NCBI GenBank assembly: GCA_031291075.1
Contig: JARLJS010000221.1
Location: forward strand, 1 to 40,822
Source of the DNA: Nevskia sp.
GTDB lineage: Bacteria > Pseudomonadota > Gammaproteobacteria > Nevskiales > Nevskiaceae
Reading direction: 5' to 3'
Length of the DNA stretch: 40,822 bases
This document shows positions 26,169 to 34,412 of the stretch, piece by piece; position 1 is the stretch's first letter; every line of letters starts with the position of its first letter. The notes below the pieces were generated by a model, which had not been told where the DNA came from, did no database searches, and saw only the letters and a program-made list of their open reading frames with translations. Position numbers and translations under genes: made by a program.

Positions 26169-26942
26169 GTGTCCACCAAGCTCTTCGACCTCACCGGCCG
26201 CGTCGCCCTCGTCACCGGCGCGTCGCGCGGCATCGGCGAGGCCACCGCGCGCCTGCTCGCCGAGCAGGGCGCCCATGTCATCGTGTCCTCGCGCAAGCAG
26301 GAGGATCTCGACAAGGTCGCGGCCGCCATCACGGCAGCCGGCGGCAAGGCCACCGCTATCGCCGCCCACCAGGGTGAGTCGGCGGCGCTGAAGCACCTCA
26401 TCGGCGAAGTCGAAGCGGGCTTCGGCCGGCTCGACATCCTGGTCAACAACGCCGCCACCAACCCCTACTTCGGCCACATCTCCGACACCGACATGGGCAT
26501 GGTGGAGAAAACCCTGCAGGTCAACGTCAAGGGCTACTTCGAGCTGTCCGCCCTGGCCAGCAAGCTGATGAAGAAGGGCGGCGGCGGCTCCATCATCAAC
26601 ATCGCCTCGATCAACGGCGTCAAGCCCGGCACCTTCCAGGGCATCTACTCCATCACCAAGGCGGCGGTGATCAACATGACGCTGGCCTTCGCCAAGGAAT
26701 GCGCGCCGTGGAAGGTCCGCGTCAACGCGGTGCTGCCGGGGCTCACCGATACCAAGTTCGCCTCCGCCCTGACCAAGAACGAGCAGGTGCTCAAGACGGT
26801 GCTGCCGCAGATCCCGCTGGGACGCATGGCCCAGCCGGCGGAGATCGCCCCGGCGGTGCTGTTCCTGGCCTCGGACGCGGCCAGCTACGTCACCGGCACC
26901 ACCCTGACGGTCGACGGCGGCTTCCTGGCGGGAGGGTTGTAG
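26169..26942 (+). CDS. short-chain dehydrogenase/reductase (SDR)
   Basis: 257-residue classical SDR. The cofactor motif TGASRGIG is at residues 16-23, NNAA follows near 91, and the catalytic tetrad elements are the serine in IASING and YSITKAA. The C-terminal GTTLTVDGGF is typical. It would oxidise or reduce a hydroxyl/keto group, most likely on an acyl chain given its neighbours. The GTG start at 26169 has AGGAG just upstream; 39 bp separate it from the phosphotransferase gene, so they are probably one operon. Confidence 0.92.
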   Translation: MSTKLFDLTGRVALVTGASRGIGEATARLLAEQGAHVIVSSRKQEDLDKVAAAITAAGGKATAIAAHQGESAALKHLIGEVEAGFGRLDILVNNAATNPYFGHISDTDMGMVEKTLQVNVKGYFELSALASKLMKKGGGGSIINIASINGVKPGTFQGIYSITKAAVINMTLAFAKECAPWKVRVNAVLPGLTDTKFASALTKNEQVLKTVLPQIPLGRMAQPAEIAPAVLFLASDAASYVTGTTLTVDGGFLAGGL

Positions 26943-26965
26943 CGCTTATCGCATGAGCAGAATAG

Positions 26966-27050
26966 CAGTCCGCAAATGAACGCGAATGAACGCAAATGAA
27001 AAGCCAGCCGTAGACTCTATTTGCGTCTATTAGCGTTTATTTGCGGACTG
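26966..27050. repeat. long imperfect palindrome, terminator or dispersed repeat
   Basis: Two 35-base arms (26966-27000, 27016-27050) start and end with CAGTCCGCAAAT/ATTTGCGGACTG and are complementary except for several scattered transitions, around a 15-base centre. Inside each arm the unit CGCAAAT/AACGC is repeated. It lies between two plus-strand genes of the CoA cluster, so it may attenuate transcription between SDR and hydrolase. Confidence 0.6.
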
Positions 27051-27105
27051 TATTTGTATTTCAAAACAAAGCCGCGGGCGGCACCTGCGGCACGGAGGAG
27101 ACGCG

Positions 27106-27900
27106 ATGCCCTACGCCGAAGTGAACGGGCAGCGGCTGTACTACGAGGATAGCGGCGGCAGCGGTCCGGCGCTGGTGTTCTCGCACGGCCTGCTGATGGA
27201 CCACGCCATGTTCGCCCCGCAAGTGGCGCGGCTGCGCGACCGCTATCGCTGCATCGCCTGGGACGAACGCGGCCACGGCCGCACCGCCGGTGACACGCTG
27301 GCGCCTTTCACCTATTACGACTCGGCCGACGACCTGGCGGCGCTGTTGGGGCATCTGGGCATCGGCCGGGCCGTGCTGGCCGGCATGTCGCAGGGCGGCT
27401 ACCTGTCGCTGCGCTGCACCCTCACCCACCCGGAGCTGGTGCGGGCGCTGATCCTGATCGACACCCAGGCGCTGCCGGAAGACCCGTCCAAGATGCCGGG
27501 CTACCGGCAGATGATCGACGTGTGGGCCAGCCAGGGCCTGCCGGACTCCATCGCCGGCGTGATCGAGGGGATCATCCTCGGCCAGGACTGGCCGGGCGCG
27601 GCGGAGTGGCGGGACAAATGGCGGGGCTGGAAACCGGCCAACCTGCTGCAGTGCTTCCACACCCTGGCCGGGCGCGACGACATCAGCGCCAGGCTGCACG
27701 AGATCAAGGTGCCGGCCCTGGTGATCCACGGCGACCGCGACGCCGCCATCACGCTCGACCGCGGCCAGGCGCTGGCACAGGGCATCACCGGAGCCGAACT
27801 GGTGGTGGTGGTGCAAGGCGGCGGCCACGCGGCCAACCTCACCCACCCCGACCAGGTCAATCCGGCGATCGAGAAATTCCTGGCCCAGCTACTTCACTGA
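27106..27900 (+). CDS. alpha/beta hydrolase
   Basis: 264-residue alpha/beta-hydrolase. The oxyanion strand is FSHGLLMDH, the nucleophile elbow GMSQGG, the acid-bearing strand HGDRDAA, and the C-terminal histidine lies in GGGHAAN. It would cleave an ester, lactone or similar bond, with unknown substrate. In this cluster an ester or lactone product of lipid/ketone oxidation is plausible. The ATG at 27106 is preceded by GGAGGAG. The acyl-CoA synthetase follows after 27 bp. Confidence 0.88.
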   Translation: MPYAEVNGQRLYYEDSGGSGPALVFSHGLLMDHAMFAPQVARLRDRYRCIAWDERGHGRTAGDTLAPFTYYDSADDLAALLGHLGIGRAVLAGMSQGGYLSLRCTLTHPELVRALILIDTQALPEDPSKMPGYRQMIDVWASQGLPDSIAGVIEGIILGQDWPGAAEWRDKWRGWKPANLLQCFHTLAGRDDISARLHEIKVPALVIHGDRDAAITLDRGQALAQGITGAELVVVVQGGGHAANLTHPDQVNPAIEKFLAQLLH

Positions 27901-27927
27901 ATACGACAAGAATCCGCAGGAGCCCAC

Positions 27928-29574
27928 ATGAGTTTCGACCTGATCTTCCGCACGCCGTCGGCCTACGACTACCCGCTGCTGATCAAGCAGCTGTGGATCA
28001 CGCCGCTGGCCAACGCGCCGCGGCAGGAAATCCTGTACCGCGACGAGCGCCGCCAGAACTACCTGCAGACGCGCGAGCGCGTCGGCCGCCTGGCCTCGGC
28101 GCTGGCCGGTTTGGGTGCGAAGCCTGGCACCACGGTGGCGATGATGGACTGGGACAGCCATCGCTACCTGGAATGCTTCTTCGCCGTGCCGATGATGGGT
28201 TGCGTGCTGCAGACAGTGAACATCCGCCTGTCGCCCGACCAGATCCTGTACACGCTGAACCATGCCGGCGCCGAGGTGTTGGTGATCAACGCCGAGTTCC
28301 TGCCGGTGCTGGAATCGATCCGCGACCGGCTGGAGACGGTCAAGACCCTGGTGCTGATCCAGGACGGGGCCGCGGCACCGCAGACGCCGTTGAGCTTCGC
28401 CGGCGAATACGAGGCACTGCTCGGGGCGGCGGCGCCGGACTACGCGTTCCCGGATTTCGACGAAAACACCCGCGCCACCACCTTCTACACCACCGGCACC
28501 ACCGGGCTGCCCAAGGGCGTCTATTTCAGTCACCGCCAGATCGTGCTGCACACGCTGGCGATCCTGGCCTGGTTCGGCACCGCGCCGGTACAGGGCCGCG
28601 TCCACCGCGAAGACGTCTACATGCCGATCACGCCGATGTTCCACGTGCACGGCTGGGGCATGCCGTTCGCCGCCACGCTGATGGGCATCAAGCAGATCTA
28701 CCCCGGGCGCTACGTGCCCGAACTGCTGCTCAAGCTGATCCGCGAGGAAGGCGTCACCATGTCGCACTGCGTGCCGACGCTGCTCCACATGCTGCTGAGC
28801 CATCCCGCCAGCAAGGGCACCGACCTGTCGCGCCTGAAGATGATCATCGGCGGCTCCGCCATGTCGAAGGGCCTGGCGCGGGCCGCGCTGGAACGCGGCA
28901 TCGACGTCTACTCCGGCTACGGCATGTCGGAAACCGGGCCGCTGCAGATCGTCAACCACCTGAGCAGCGAGGACCTGAAGCAGGATCTCGACACCCAGGC
29001 GGCGCTGCGCACCCGCACCGGCCGCGCCGTGGTCCTGTGCGAGGTGCGCGCCGTCGACGAGTCGATGCAGCCCCGCCCGCGCGACGGCAAGAGCACCGGC
29101 GAGATCGTGTTCCGCTCACCCTGGCTGACCCAGGGTTACCTGAAGGACCCGCAGAAATCCGAGGAACTGTGGCGCGGCGGCGCGCTGCACTCCGGCGACA
29201 TCGGCAGCTTCTCGGAGGACGGTTTCCTGCACATCTCGGACCGCGTCAAGGACGTGATCAAGACCGGCGGCGAGTGGGTGTCGTCGCTGGACCTGGAGGA
29301 CATCATCTCCCAGTTCCCGGGCGTGAGCGAGGCCGCGGTGATCGGAGTGCCCGACTCCAAGTGGGGCGAACGCCCGCTGGCGCTGGTGGTACCCAGGCCC
29401 CAGGCCACGATCGACGTGGAGGCACTGCGCCGCCACATCGCGGTCTATGCCGACAAGGGCGTGATCTGCAAGTACGGCGTGCCGGAGAAGATCCTGATCG
29501 TCGAAACGCTGGAAAAGACCAGCGTGGGCAAGCTCGACAAGAAGGTGCTCAGGGGCAAGTACGCCAAGGCCTAG
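27928..29574 (+). CDS. medium/long-chain acyl-CoA synthetase (ANL superfamily)
   Basis: 548-residue AMP-forming synthetase that activates a carboxylic acid to its CoA ester. The P-loop-like motif is YTTGTTGLPKG, followed by YGMSETGPL (A5), the hinge-region segment HSGDIGSFSEDGFLHISDR (A7/A8) and the C-terminal catalytic lysine in KTSVGKLDKK. The length is normal for fatty-acyl-CoA ligases of the AlkK type. It ends a plus-strand run with the phosphotransferase-family protein, SDR and hydrolase. The chain-length preference cannot be read from the sequence. Confidence 0.92.
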   Translation: MSFDLIFRTPSAYDYPLLIKQLWITPLANAPRQEILYRDERRQNYLQTRERVGRLASALAGLGAKPGTTVAMMDWDSHRYLECFFAVPMMGCVLQTVNIRLSPDQILYTLNHAGAEVLVINAEFLPVLESIRDRLETVKTLVLIQDGAAAPQTPLSFAGEYEALLGAAAPDYAFPDFDENTRATTFYTTGTTGLPKGVYFSHRQIVLHTLAILAWFGTAPVQGRVHREDVYMPITPMFHVHGWGMPFAATLMGIKQIYPGRYVPELLLKLIREEGVTMSHCVPTLLHMLLSHPASKGTDLSRLKMIIGGSAMSKGLARAALERGIDVYSGYGMSETGPLQIVNHLSSEDLKQDLDTQAALRTRTGRAVVLCEVRAVDESMQPRPRDGKSTGEIVFRSPWLTQGYLKDPQKSEELWRGGALHSGDIGSFSEDGFLHISDRVKDVIKTGGEWVSSLDLEDIISQFPGVSEAAVIGVPDSKWGERPLALVVPRPQATIDVEALRRHIAVYADKGVICKYGVPEKILIVETLEKTSVGKLDKKVLRGKYAKA

Positions 29575-29588
29575 TCTGATCTGATCTC

Positions 29589-29707
29589 GCCTCTCCCCCT
29601 GGGAGAGGCCGCGCCGTGAGGCGCGGGTGAGGGCGCGCCGCATCAGCCGTGGCCAAATCCTTCCAGCCGTGCCGCCCTCACCCCTGCCCTCTCCCAAAGG
29701 GAGAGGG
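29589..29707. repeat. compound palindromic intergenic repeat between convergent genes
   Basis: A set of nested hairpins: GCCTCTCCC/GGGAGAGGC (29589-29609), GCGCC/GGCGC (29611-29624), GGGTGAGGGC (29625-29634) with GCCCTCACCC (29674-29683), and CCCTCTCCC/GGGAGAGGG (29687-29707). It shares the CCTCTCCC core with 6224-6260. It separates the acyl-CoA synthetase from the convergent rhlA-like gene and probably ends both transcripts. Confidence 0.65.
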
Positions 29708-29723
29708 ATACTGATTTCCAGAA

Positions 29724-30617
29724 CTAAGCGATCTCTCTCGTGCCGTCCTGGCACAGCACGGCTTCGTCCTCCGCCGGTTCGTCCTCCTCGCCCAGCAGGA
29801 ACTCGCGCCCCAGGCGCCGCACTTCGCGCAGCGCCTTCTTGCTTTCCAGGTCGAGGAAATGCCCCGCTCCCTGGATGGTGACAAAGCGGGCGTTGTGGAT
29901 GAATTTCGACAGCAAGTGCACGTCGGACGCGGTGGTGTATTCGTCGAGCTGCCCGTTCATGAACAGGACCGGGATGTCGATCTGCCCCATGGACTCCAGG
30001 TAGTTGTTGGCGTCCAGCTCCAGGATCTGCCGCACGTGAAAATGGAGCTGCGGCGCATCGGTGTCCGGCAGGCTGGTGAGGTAGCGGTAGTTGTACAGCT
30101 TCAACAACCGCGGCAGGAACTTGCCGACGGTGGAATTGAGCAGGTTCGCCGCACCGGATTTGTCGTTGGCTTCGACCAGGGCCTGGCCGCGGGCGATGTA
30201 GTCGAGCATCGGACCGTTCAGCACCGGCGAGAACGAACCGATCACCGCCTTCTTGACCGAGCTGGGCCCACGGGCCATGGCCAGCAGGGCGGCCACCCCG
30301 CCCCAGGAAATCGAGGACAGGTAATCCGCGGAAAAACGATCGATCAGGTGGCACAGGATGTCGACTTCGTCGTCCTTGCCGACCAGGGCCAGGCCGGGAT
30401 TGTGCTCCCGCGACTTGCCGGCGTACGGCAGGTCGTACAGGACCACGTTCAGCTTCAGGTCGCGGGTCAGGTATTTCGCAGTCTGGGTATAGGCATTGGT
30501 GGTGGCCAAGGCCCCATTGACGAGCAGCATCGTTCCGCACGGGTGGTCGCAGAGGTAGTGCTCAACGTAGATGCCGTATTTGCCCAGGCACTTGACGATA
30601 TGCTGTTCGAGTTTCAT
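29724..30617 (-). CDS. rhlA: RhlA-like 3-(3-hydroxyalkanoyloxy)alkanoic acid synthase
   Basis: 297-residue alpha/beta-hydrolase-fold acyltransferase closely resembling Pseudomonas RhlA along its length: LVNGALATT, YDLPYAGKSREHNP, GKDDEVDIL, the nucleophile S104 in SISWGG, MLDYIARGQALVE, the acid in NGQLDEYTT, and the histidine in GAGHFLDLESK. RhlA joins two 3-hydroxyacyl-ACP molecules into the HAA lipid moiety of rhamnolipids. No rhlB glycosyltransferase is near, so the product may be HAA itself or another biosurfactant; PhaG-type activity is an alternative. The ATG at 30617 has GGTGAG upstream. A TetR regulator is divergent from it and may control it. Confidence 0.85.
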   Translation of the reverse strand: MKLEQHIVKCLGKYGIYVEHYLCDHPCGTMLLVNGALATTNAYTQTAKYLTRDLKLNVVLYDLPYAGKSREHNPGLALVGKDDEVDILCHLIDRFSADYLSSISWGGVAALLAMARGPSSVKKAVIGSFSPVLNGPMLDYIARGQALVEANDKSGAANLLNSTVGKFLPRLLKLYNYRYLTSLPDTDAPQLHFHVRQILELDANNYLESMGQIDIPVLFMNGQLDEYTTASDVHLLSKFIHNARFVTIQGAGHFLDLESKKALREVRRLGREFLLGEEDEPAEDEAVLCQDGTREIA

Positions 30618-30760
30618 AGGCTCACCGCGAATCCGCTGCGTACCGACATGTCTCCTCCAATGAGATGGGGAAAAGCGTGGTCTTGAACCCGCTATAACCC
30701 AGCTTCCATAGTTAGCGGAGCCTGCAGGATAAAGGAGTCGTATACACGATCATACATTTC

Positions 30761-30776
30761 TAGTATTTTTGTACTA
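30761..30776. promoter_or_regulatory. candidate TetR operator between rhlA-like and tetR genes
   Basis: TAGTA (30761-30765) and TACTA (30772-30776) are inverted arms around six bases in the AT-rich divergent promoter region. A further small symmetry, TCGT-ATAC-ACGA, lies at about 30738-30749. Either could bind the adjacent TetR protein; support is only position and symmetry. Confidence 0.35.
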
Positions 30777-30817
30777 CACGGGGCGGCCACAGCCCGGGGC
30801 CCGTTGGGAGCGGAGCC

Positions 30818-31477
30818 ATGAGAAACAGAGCGTGGAAGGGGACCCCGCCCGGATCCGATTCGGAAGCGCGCCAGCGCCTCCGGCTGGCGGCGCTGCGCTG
30901 CGTCAAATACAGCGGCGTCGAGGGGATCAGCGTCAGCAGCATCGCCCGCGAGGCGGGCATTACCCGCCAGACCTTCTATCGCTACTTCGAAAATGCCGAG
31001 GATGTCACCTTCAGCACGGTGGCATCGGCCAGCGGCACGATCACCACCCGGTTGTTCAAGCATCTGGAGCAGTTCGACGCTCGCGAGGACCGCGCGGTGG
31101 AGGCGCTGGTGTTCCTCTACCGCGAAATGCCGAAGGACCGGCTGCTCAAGGAAGTGTTTTTCGAGGCCCCGCTGCACCCGACAACGGTCGGCCAGGTCTT
31201 TACGCAGCGGGCTTTGCAGCGTTGCAAAGCCATCGCCGCGGAGATCATGCGGATCGACGATCCCGGCATCGCCGAGGAGGAAAACCTCCATCAGCTCGGC
31301 GAATTCATGCTGCGCCTGCTGTGGTCGGTGTTGATCAACCCCACCAACAGCCTGCGCGACGAGCACGAGTTCAGGGCCTTCCTGCGCAAGTGGCTGGCGA
31401 TCCCGGTGCGCACGCTGTTCGGCGAAACGAACGGGCGGGCGATGGCGTGCCCTGAGTTACCGACGGCTGTAGGGTAA
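30818..31477 (+). CDS. TetR/AcrR-family transcriptional regulator
   Basis: 219-residue regulator. The helix-turn-helix covers about residues 20-65 with ISVSSIAREAGITRQTFYRY and FENAEDV, and the C-terminal domain is helical. It is divergent from the rhlA-like gene, 200 bp away, so local control of surfactant synthesis is likely but unproven. The ATG at 30818 follows a GGAGCGGAG stretch. The last 20 residues (NGRAMACPELPTAVG) look unstructured. Confidence 0.85.
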   Translation: MRNRAWKGTPPGSDSEARQRLRLAALRCVKYSGVEGISVSSIAREAGITRQTFYRYFENAEDVTFSTVASASGTITTRLFKHLEQFDAREDRAVEALVFLYREMPKDRLLKEVFFEAPLHPTTVGQVFTQRALQRCKAIAAEIMRIDDPGIAEEENLHQLGEFMLRLLWSVLINPTNSLRDEHEFRAFLRKWLAIPVRTLFGETNGRAMACPELPTAVG

Positions 31478-31666
31478 GCACGCTCGACCCCCACTCCACC
31501 ACCGCCTGTCGTTCCAGTCACAGGCCAGGGTCCAGCGCACCGCTAGCATCGGGCGTTCCTGAGACCGGGGACAACCAAAGCAACCCACGGTCGTCGGGGC
31601 ATCAGGCTCCGCCGGTCGCGGACCCGCGCGAAAACCTCACGTATCCGGTTCCTGAAGGAGGAACTC

Positions 31667-32290
31667 ATGAAATTGCTGAACAATTCCATCGTTGGCGCTG
31701 TGGCTGCGGCCGGCCTTTCGCTGCTCGCCGCCCAGGCGCAGGCCGCCCCGGTCGCGGGCGTGACGCTCGGCTTCGACTTCGTCTCGCTCGACAGCAAGGT
31801 GTTCCTGCCGACCCTGAAGGCGCAGAAGATCACCCCGGCCGGCGTCAAGCCGGGCTCGGTGACCCTCTACAAGAGCGGCGGCGGTGAAGCCTGGTTTCCG
31901 GTCAGCGGCGGCGCTGTCGACACCACGTCCTTCAAGTTCGACGCCGACCACAGCGGCGGCCTGTCCCTGGCCTGCGGCACCACCACAGTGGACATGACCG
32001 CGCTCGCCTTCGACAGCGCTTCGAAGACGGTGACCGGCATCGTCGTGGTTGACGACGCCGCCAACAGCCAGGGCGGCGACCTCAGCGGCCGCCTGCCGCT
32101 GTTCACGCTCGATCTCACCAGCGCGAAGAACAAGACCGGCAAGGGCACGGTCTCGATCAGCGGCGTGGCGCTTTCACTGACATCGGGCGCGGTCACCGCG
32201 CTCAATACCGCCTTCAACGGCTGCGGCGCGCTGCCCACCGGCAGCACCATCCCGGTCGGTACGGCGACGCTGCTGCTGTTCGTCAAATGA
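31667..32290 (+). CDS. secreted protein of unknown function
   Basis: 207-residue protein with a clear signal peptide (MKLLNNSIVGAVAAAGLSLL, cleavage after AQAQA) and a beta-rich mature part with Gly/Thr/Ser-rich strands. Two cysteines (ACGTTT and NGCGAL) could form a disulfide. The ATG has GAAGGAGG upstream and the gene ends before a strong terminator, so it is a single-gene transcript. No family is recognised. It is periplasmic or extracellular. Confidence 0.75.
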   Translation: MKLLNNSIVGAVAAAGLSLLAAQAQAAPVAGVTLGFDFVSLDSKVFLPTLKAQKITPAGVKPGSVTLYKSGGGEAWFPVSGGAVDTTSFKFDADHSGGLSLACGTTTVDMTALAFDSASKTVTGIVVVDDAANSQGGDLSGRLPLFTLDLTSAKNKTGKGTVSISGVALSLTSGAVTALNTAFNGCGALPTGSTIPVGTATLLLFVK

Positions 32291-32321
32291 CGCGGTAAGC
32301 GCCCAACGGCAGGCGTAAAGG

Positions 32322-32352
32322 GACGGCGGGCAATGGCCCGCCGTCTTTTTTT
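32322..32352 (+). terminator. intrinsic terminator
   Basis: GACGGCGGGC and GCCCGCCGTC form a perfect 10-bp stem with an AATG loop, followed by seven T residues. It is a textbook rho-independent terminator 32 bp after the secreted-protein gene. Confidence 0.95.
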
Positions 32353-32435
32353 GTCACCTTGCCGCCTGGAGGGTTTCACGCTGCATTCACACGCCGAAGC
32401 GAGAATCGGCGTGTCTTCAGCCGGAGCCGCACGCA

Positions 32436-33887
32436 ATGGATCGCCCCGCCCGCCAGCCGCATGCCGGACTCAGCCGGCGTCAAGTACTCGCTGGCGGTGC
32501 CGGCGCCCTGGTTCTGGCCGCCGCGGGGATACAACCCGCCGGCGCGCAGGTGCCGCCGGCCGAGGCCGACCACGTCGCGGCGGCGCTGCAAGCGCTGGGC
32601 CGCACCAGGCTGCGCGAGCCGTTCTCGCGCCCCTTCCCGCACCTCGCCGCCGGCACCGATACCCTGCCGGGCATCGAGCATATCGTGGTGCTGATGCTGG
32701 AGAACCACTCCTACGACAACCTGTTCGGCATGCTGCCGCGCGGCGACGGCTTCACGCTCGACGCGCACGGCCGTCTGACCGCCTCCAACCCATACGCCGA
32801 CGGGCGCATCCAGCATGCCTTCCACATGCCGACCACCTGCCAGTTGCCAGGCAAGCCGGGCCAGGAGTGGAAGACCAGCCACATCCAGTACGCGAACGGC
32901 GCGCTCGACGGCTTCGTCATTTCCCCCAGCGGGCCGGTGGCGATGGGATACTGGACCGGCGCGGACCTGCCCTTCACCTACGCGCTGGCCTCGCAGTTCC
33001 CGATCGGCGACCGCTGGTTCTGTTCCGTGCTTGGCCAGACCGATCCCAACCGGCGCTACCTCATCGCCGGCACCTCCGCCGGCATGGTGGACGACATCGG
33101 CACCTCGCCCGGCAACCTGATTCCGGACCTGAGCCTGCTGCTGCCCGCGCACGGCACCATCTTCAACCTGCTCGGCGCCTACGGCCTCAGCTGGCGCGAC
33201 TACTGCGCCGGCTTCCCCACCGGCGCCACCGCCGAGCTGTATCCGCTCGACGACCTGTCCAACCTCGCCAACAAGAAGACCATCGCCGATTTCTACGCCG
33301 ATGCCGCCGCCGGCACCCTGCCGGACTTCTGCATCATCGACCCCGACTACAGCACCCAATCGCAGGAAAACCCGCAGAACATCGTGGTCGGCGAACAGTT
33401 CCTGGCGGAAGTGGTGCAGGCCATCGGCGCCTCGCCGGCCTGGCAGAAGACCATGCTGATCGTCACCTACGACGAGCACGGCGGCTACTACGACCACGTG
33501 CCGCCGCCGCCCGCCCTGGCGCCGGACCTGATCGGCCCGCTGGTGCAGCCGGGCGAGTCGCTCTACGAAGGCTTCAGGCGCTATGGCTTCCGCGTGCCCT
33601 CGGTAGTGGTGTCTGCCTACGCCAGGCGCGACCACGTCAGCCACGTGCTGCACGACCACACCTCGGTGCTGGCCCTGGTGCAGCGCAAGTGGAACCTGCC
33701 GGCGCTGACCTGGCGCGACGCCAACGCCAACGACCTGACCGATTTCCTGGACCTGGACGCGCTGACCGCCGGCAAGCCGACCTTCCCGGCATTGCCGCCA
33801 CTGCCGCCGTCGGGACTCAATTCCGCGACGCAGGCGTGCTCGACCACGGGGCCGGGGACGATCCCGCCGCCGGGGTCGGTGTCGTAG
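32436..33887 (+). CDS. Tat-exported phosphoesterase (phospholipase C/acid phosphatase family)
   Basis: 483-residue metal-dependent phosphoesterase of the family that includes phospholipase C and AcpA. The Tat signal SRRQVLAGGAGALVLAAAG is at residues 13-31. The family start IEHIVVLMLENHSYDNLFG carries the active-site ENHS(F/Y)D motif, GQTDPNRRYL follows, and IVTYDEHGGYYDHV supplies the later metal ligands. It would act on phospholipids or phosphate esters in the periplasm or outside. The ATG at 32436 was chosen because it places the twin arginine correctly. The tail (about 460-483) is proline-rich. Confidence 0.9.
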   Translation: MDRPARQPHAGLSRRQVLAGGAGALVLAAAGIQPAGAQVPPAEADHVAAALQALGRTRLREPFSRPFPHLAAGTDTLPGIEHIVVLMLENHSYDNLFGMLPRGDGFTLDAHGRLTASNPYADGRIQHAFHMPTTCQLPGKPGQEWKTSHIQYANGALDGFVISPSGPVAMGYWTGADLPFTYALASQFPIGDRWFCSVLGQTDPNRRYLIAGTSAGMVDDIGTSPGNLIPDLSLLLPAHGTIFNLLGAYGLSWRDYCAGFPTGATAELYPLDDLSNLANKKTIADFYADAAAGTLPDFCIIDPDYSTQSQENPQNIVVGEQFLAEVVQAIGASPAWQKTMLIVTYDEHGGYYDHVPPPPALAPDLIGPLVQPGESLYEGFRRYGFRVPSVVVSAYARRDHVSHVLHDHTSVLALVQRKWNLPALTWRDANANDLTDFLDLDALTAGKPTFPALPPLPPSGLNSATQACSTTGPGTIPPPGSVS

Positions 33888-33902
33888 ACTTGTTCGCGCG
33901 GC

Positions 33903-34412
33903 TCAGGGCCGCGCGTTACCCGGCGCGCACTGACCGAGGCTGGCTGCGCTGCATACGCCGTCCTTGGACAGCTCCTCGGCCTTGTCGTTCGCCTCGCGGT
34001 TGCTGTGATCCGGCGCCTCGGTGGGCAGCACGCGGTCGCCCACGGTGTCGAGCACGCGGTTGACCAGCTTCTTCTTGGTGTGCGGCTTGGCGTCGCAGCC
34101 GGCGCACGGCAGCGAATCCTGCAACTGCTTCAGGCGGCGGTCATTTTCCCCGAACACGTCGCGCTTGCCCTGCACGTTGACGCCGGGGAGCTTGACCTTG
34201 TTGCTGTCGTCGGCCGGCTTTTCGCCAGCGGCCGCCGGTGGCGAAGCAGGCGCTTCGACCGGAGGCGGCGGCGCGTTCTGAGCCAGTACGGTGGGGCAGG
34301 CGCAGAACAGGAGGGCGGTTACCGCAAGGCGCAGCGGACCGCTCCGCGCGGCGGCCCGGCGATCCGGCTTCAGTCGAAGCCCGGCACCAGGGGAAACCTG
34401 CCCGCCTTCCAT
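33903..34412 (-). CDS. small exported cysteine-containing protein
   Basis: 169-residue protein. After an Arg-rich start it has a hydrophobic stretch LRLAVTALLFCACPTVLA typical of a signal peptide, a Pro/Ala-rich linker, and a charged mature part with LPCAGCDAK and KDGVCSAASLGQC. The CAGC pair and the two C-terminal cysteines could form disulfides or bind metal. The ATG at 34412 overlaps the 3' end of the pirin gene by 43 bases in another frame; no other ATG or GTG allows the signal sequence. No family is recognised. Coupled to pirin, but exported, so not an obvious functional partner. Confidence 0.6.
   Translation of the reverse strand: MEGGQVSPGAGLRLKPDRRAAARSGPLRLAVTALLFCACPTVLAQNAPPPPVEAPASPPAAAGEKPADDSNKVKLPGVNVQGKRDVFGENDRRLKQLQDSLPCAGCDAKPHTKKKLVNRVLDTVGDRVLPTEAPDHSNREANDKAEELSKDGVCSAASLGQCAPGNARP

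Noticed and set aside
31291-31951. minus-strand ORFs over the TetR and secreted-protein genes
   Set aside because: They are shadows of the real plus-strand genes; no motif, signal peptide or start context.
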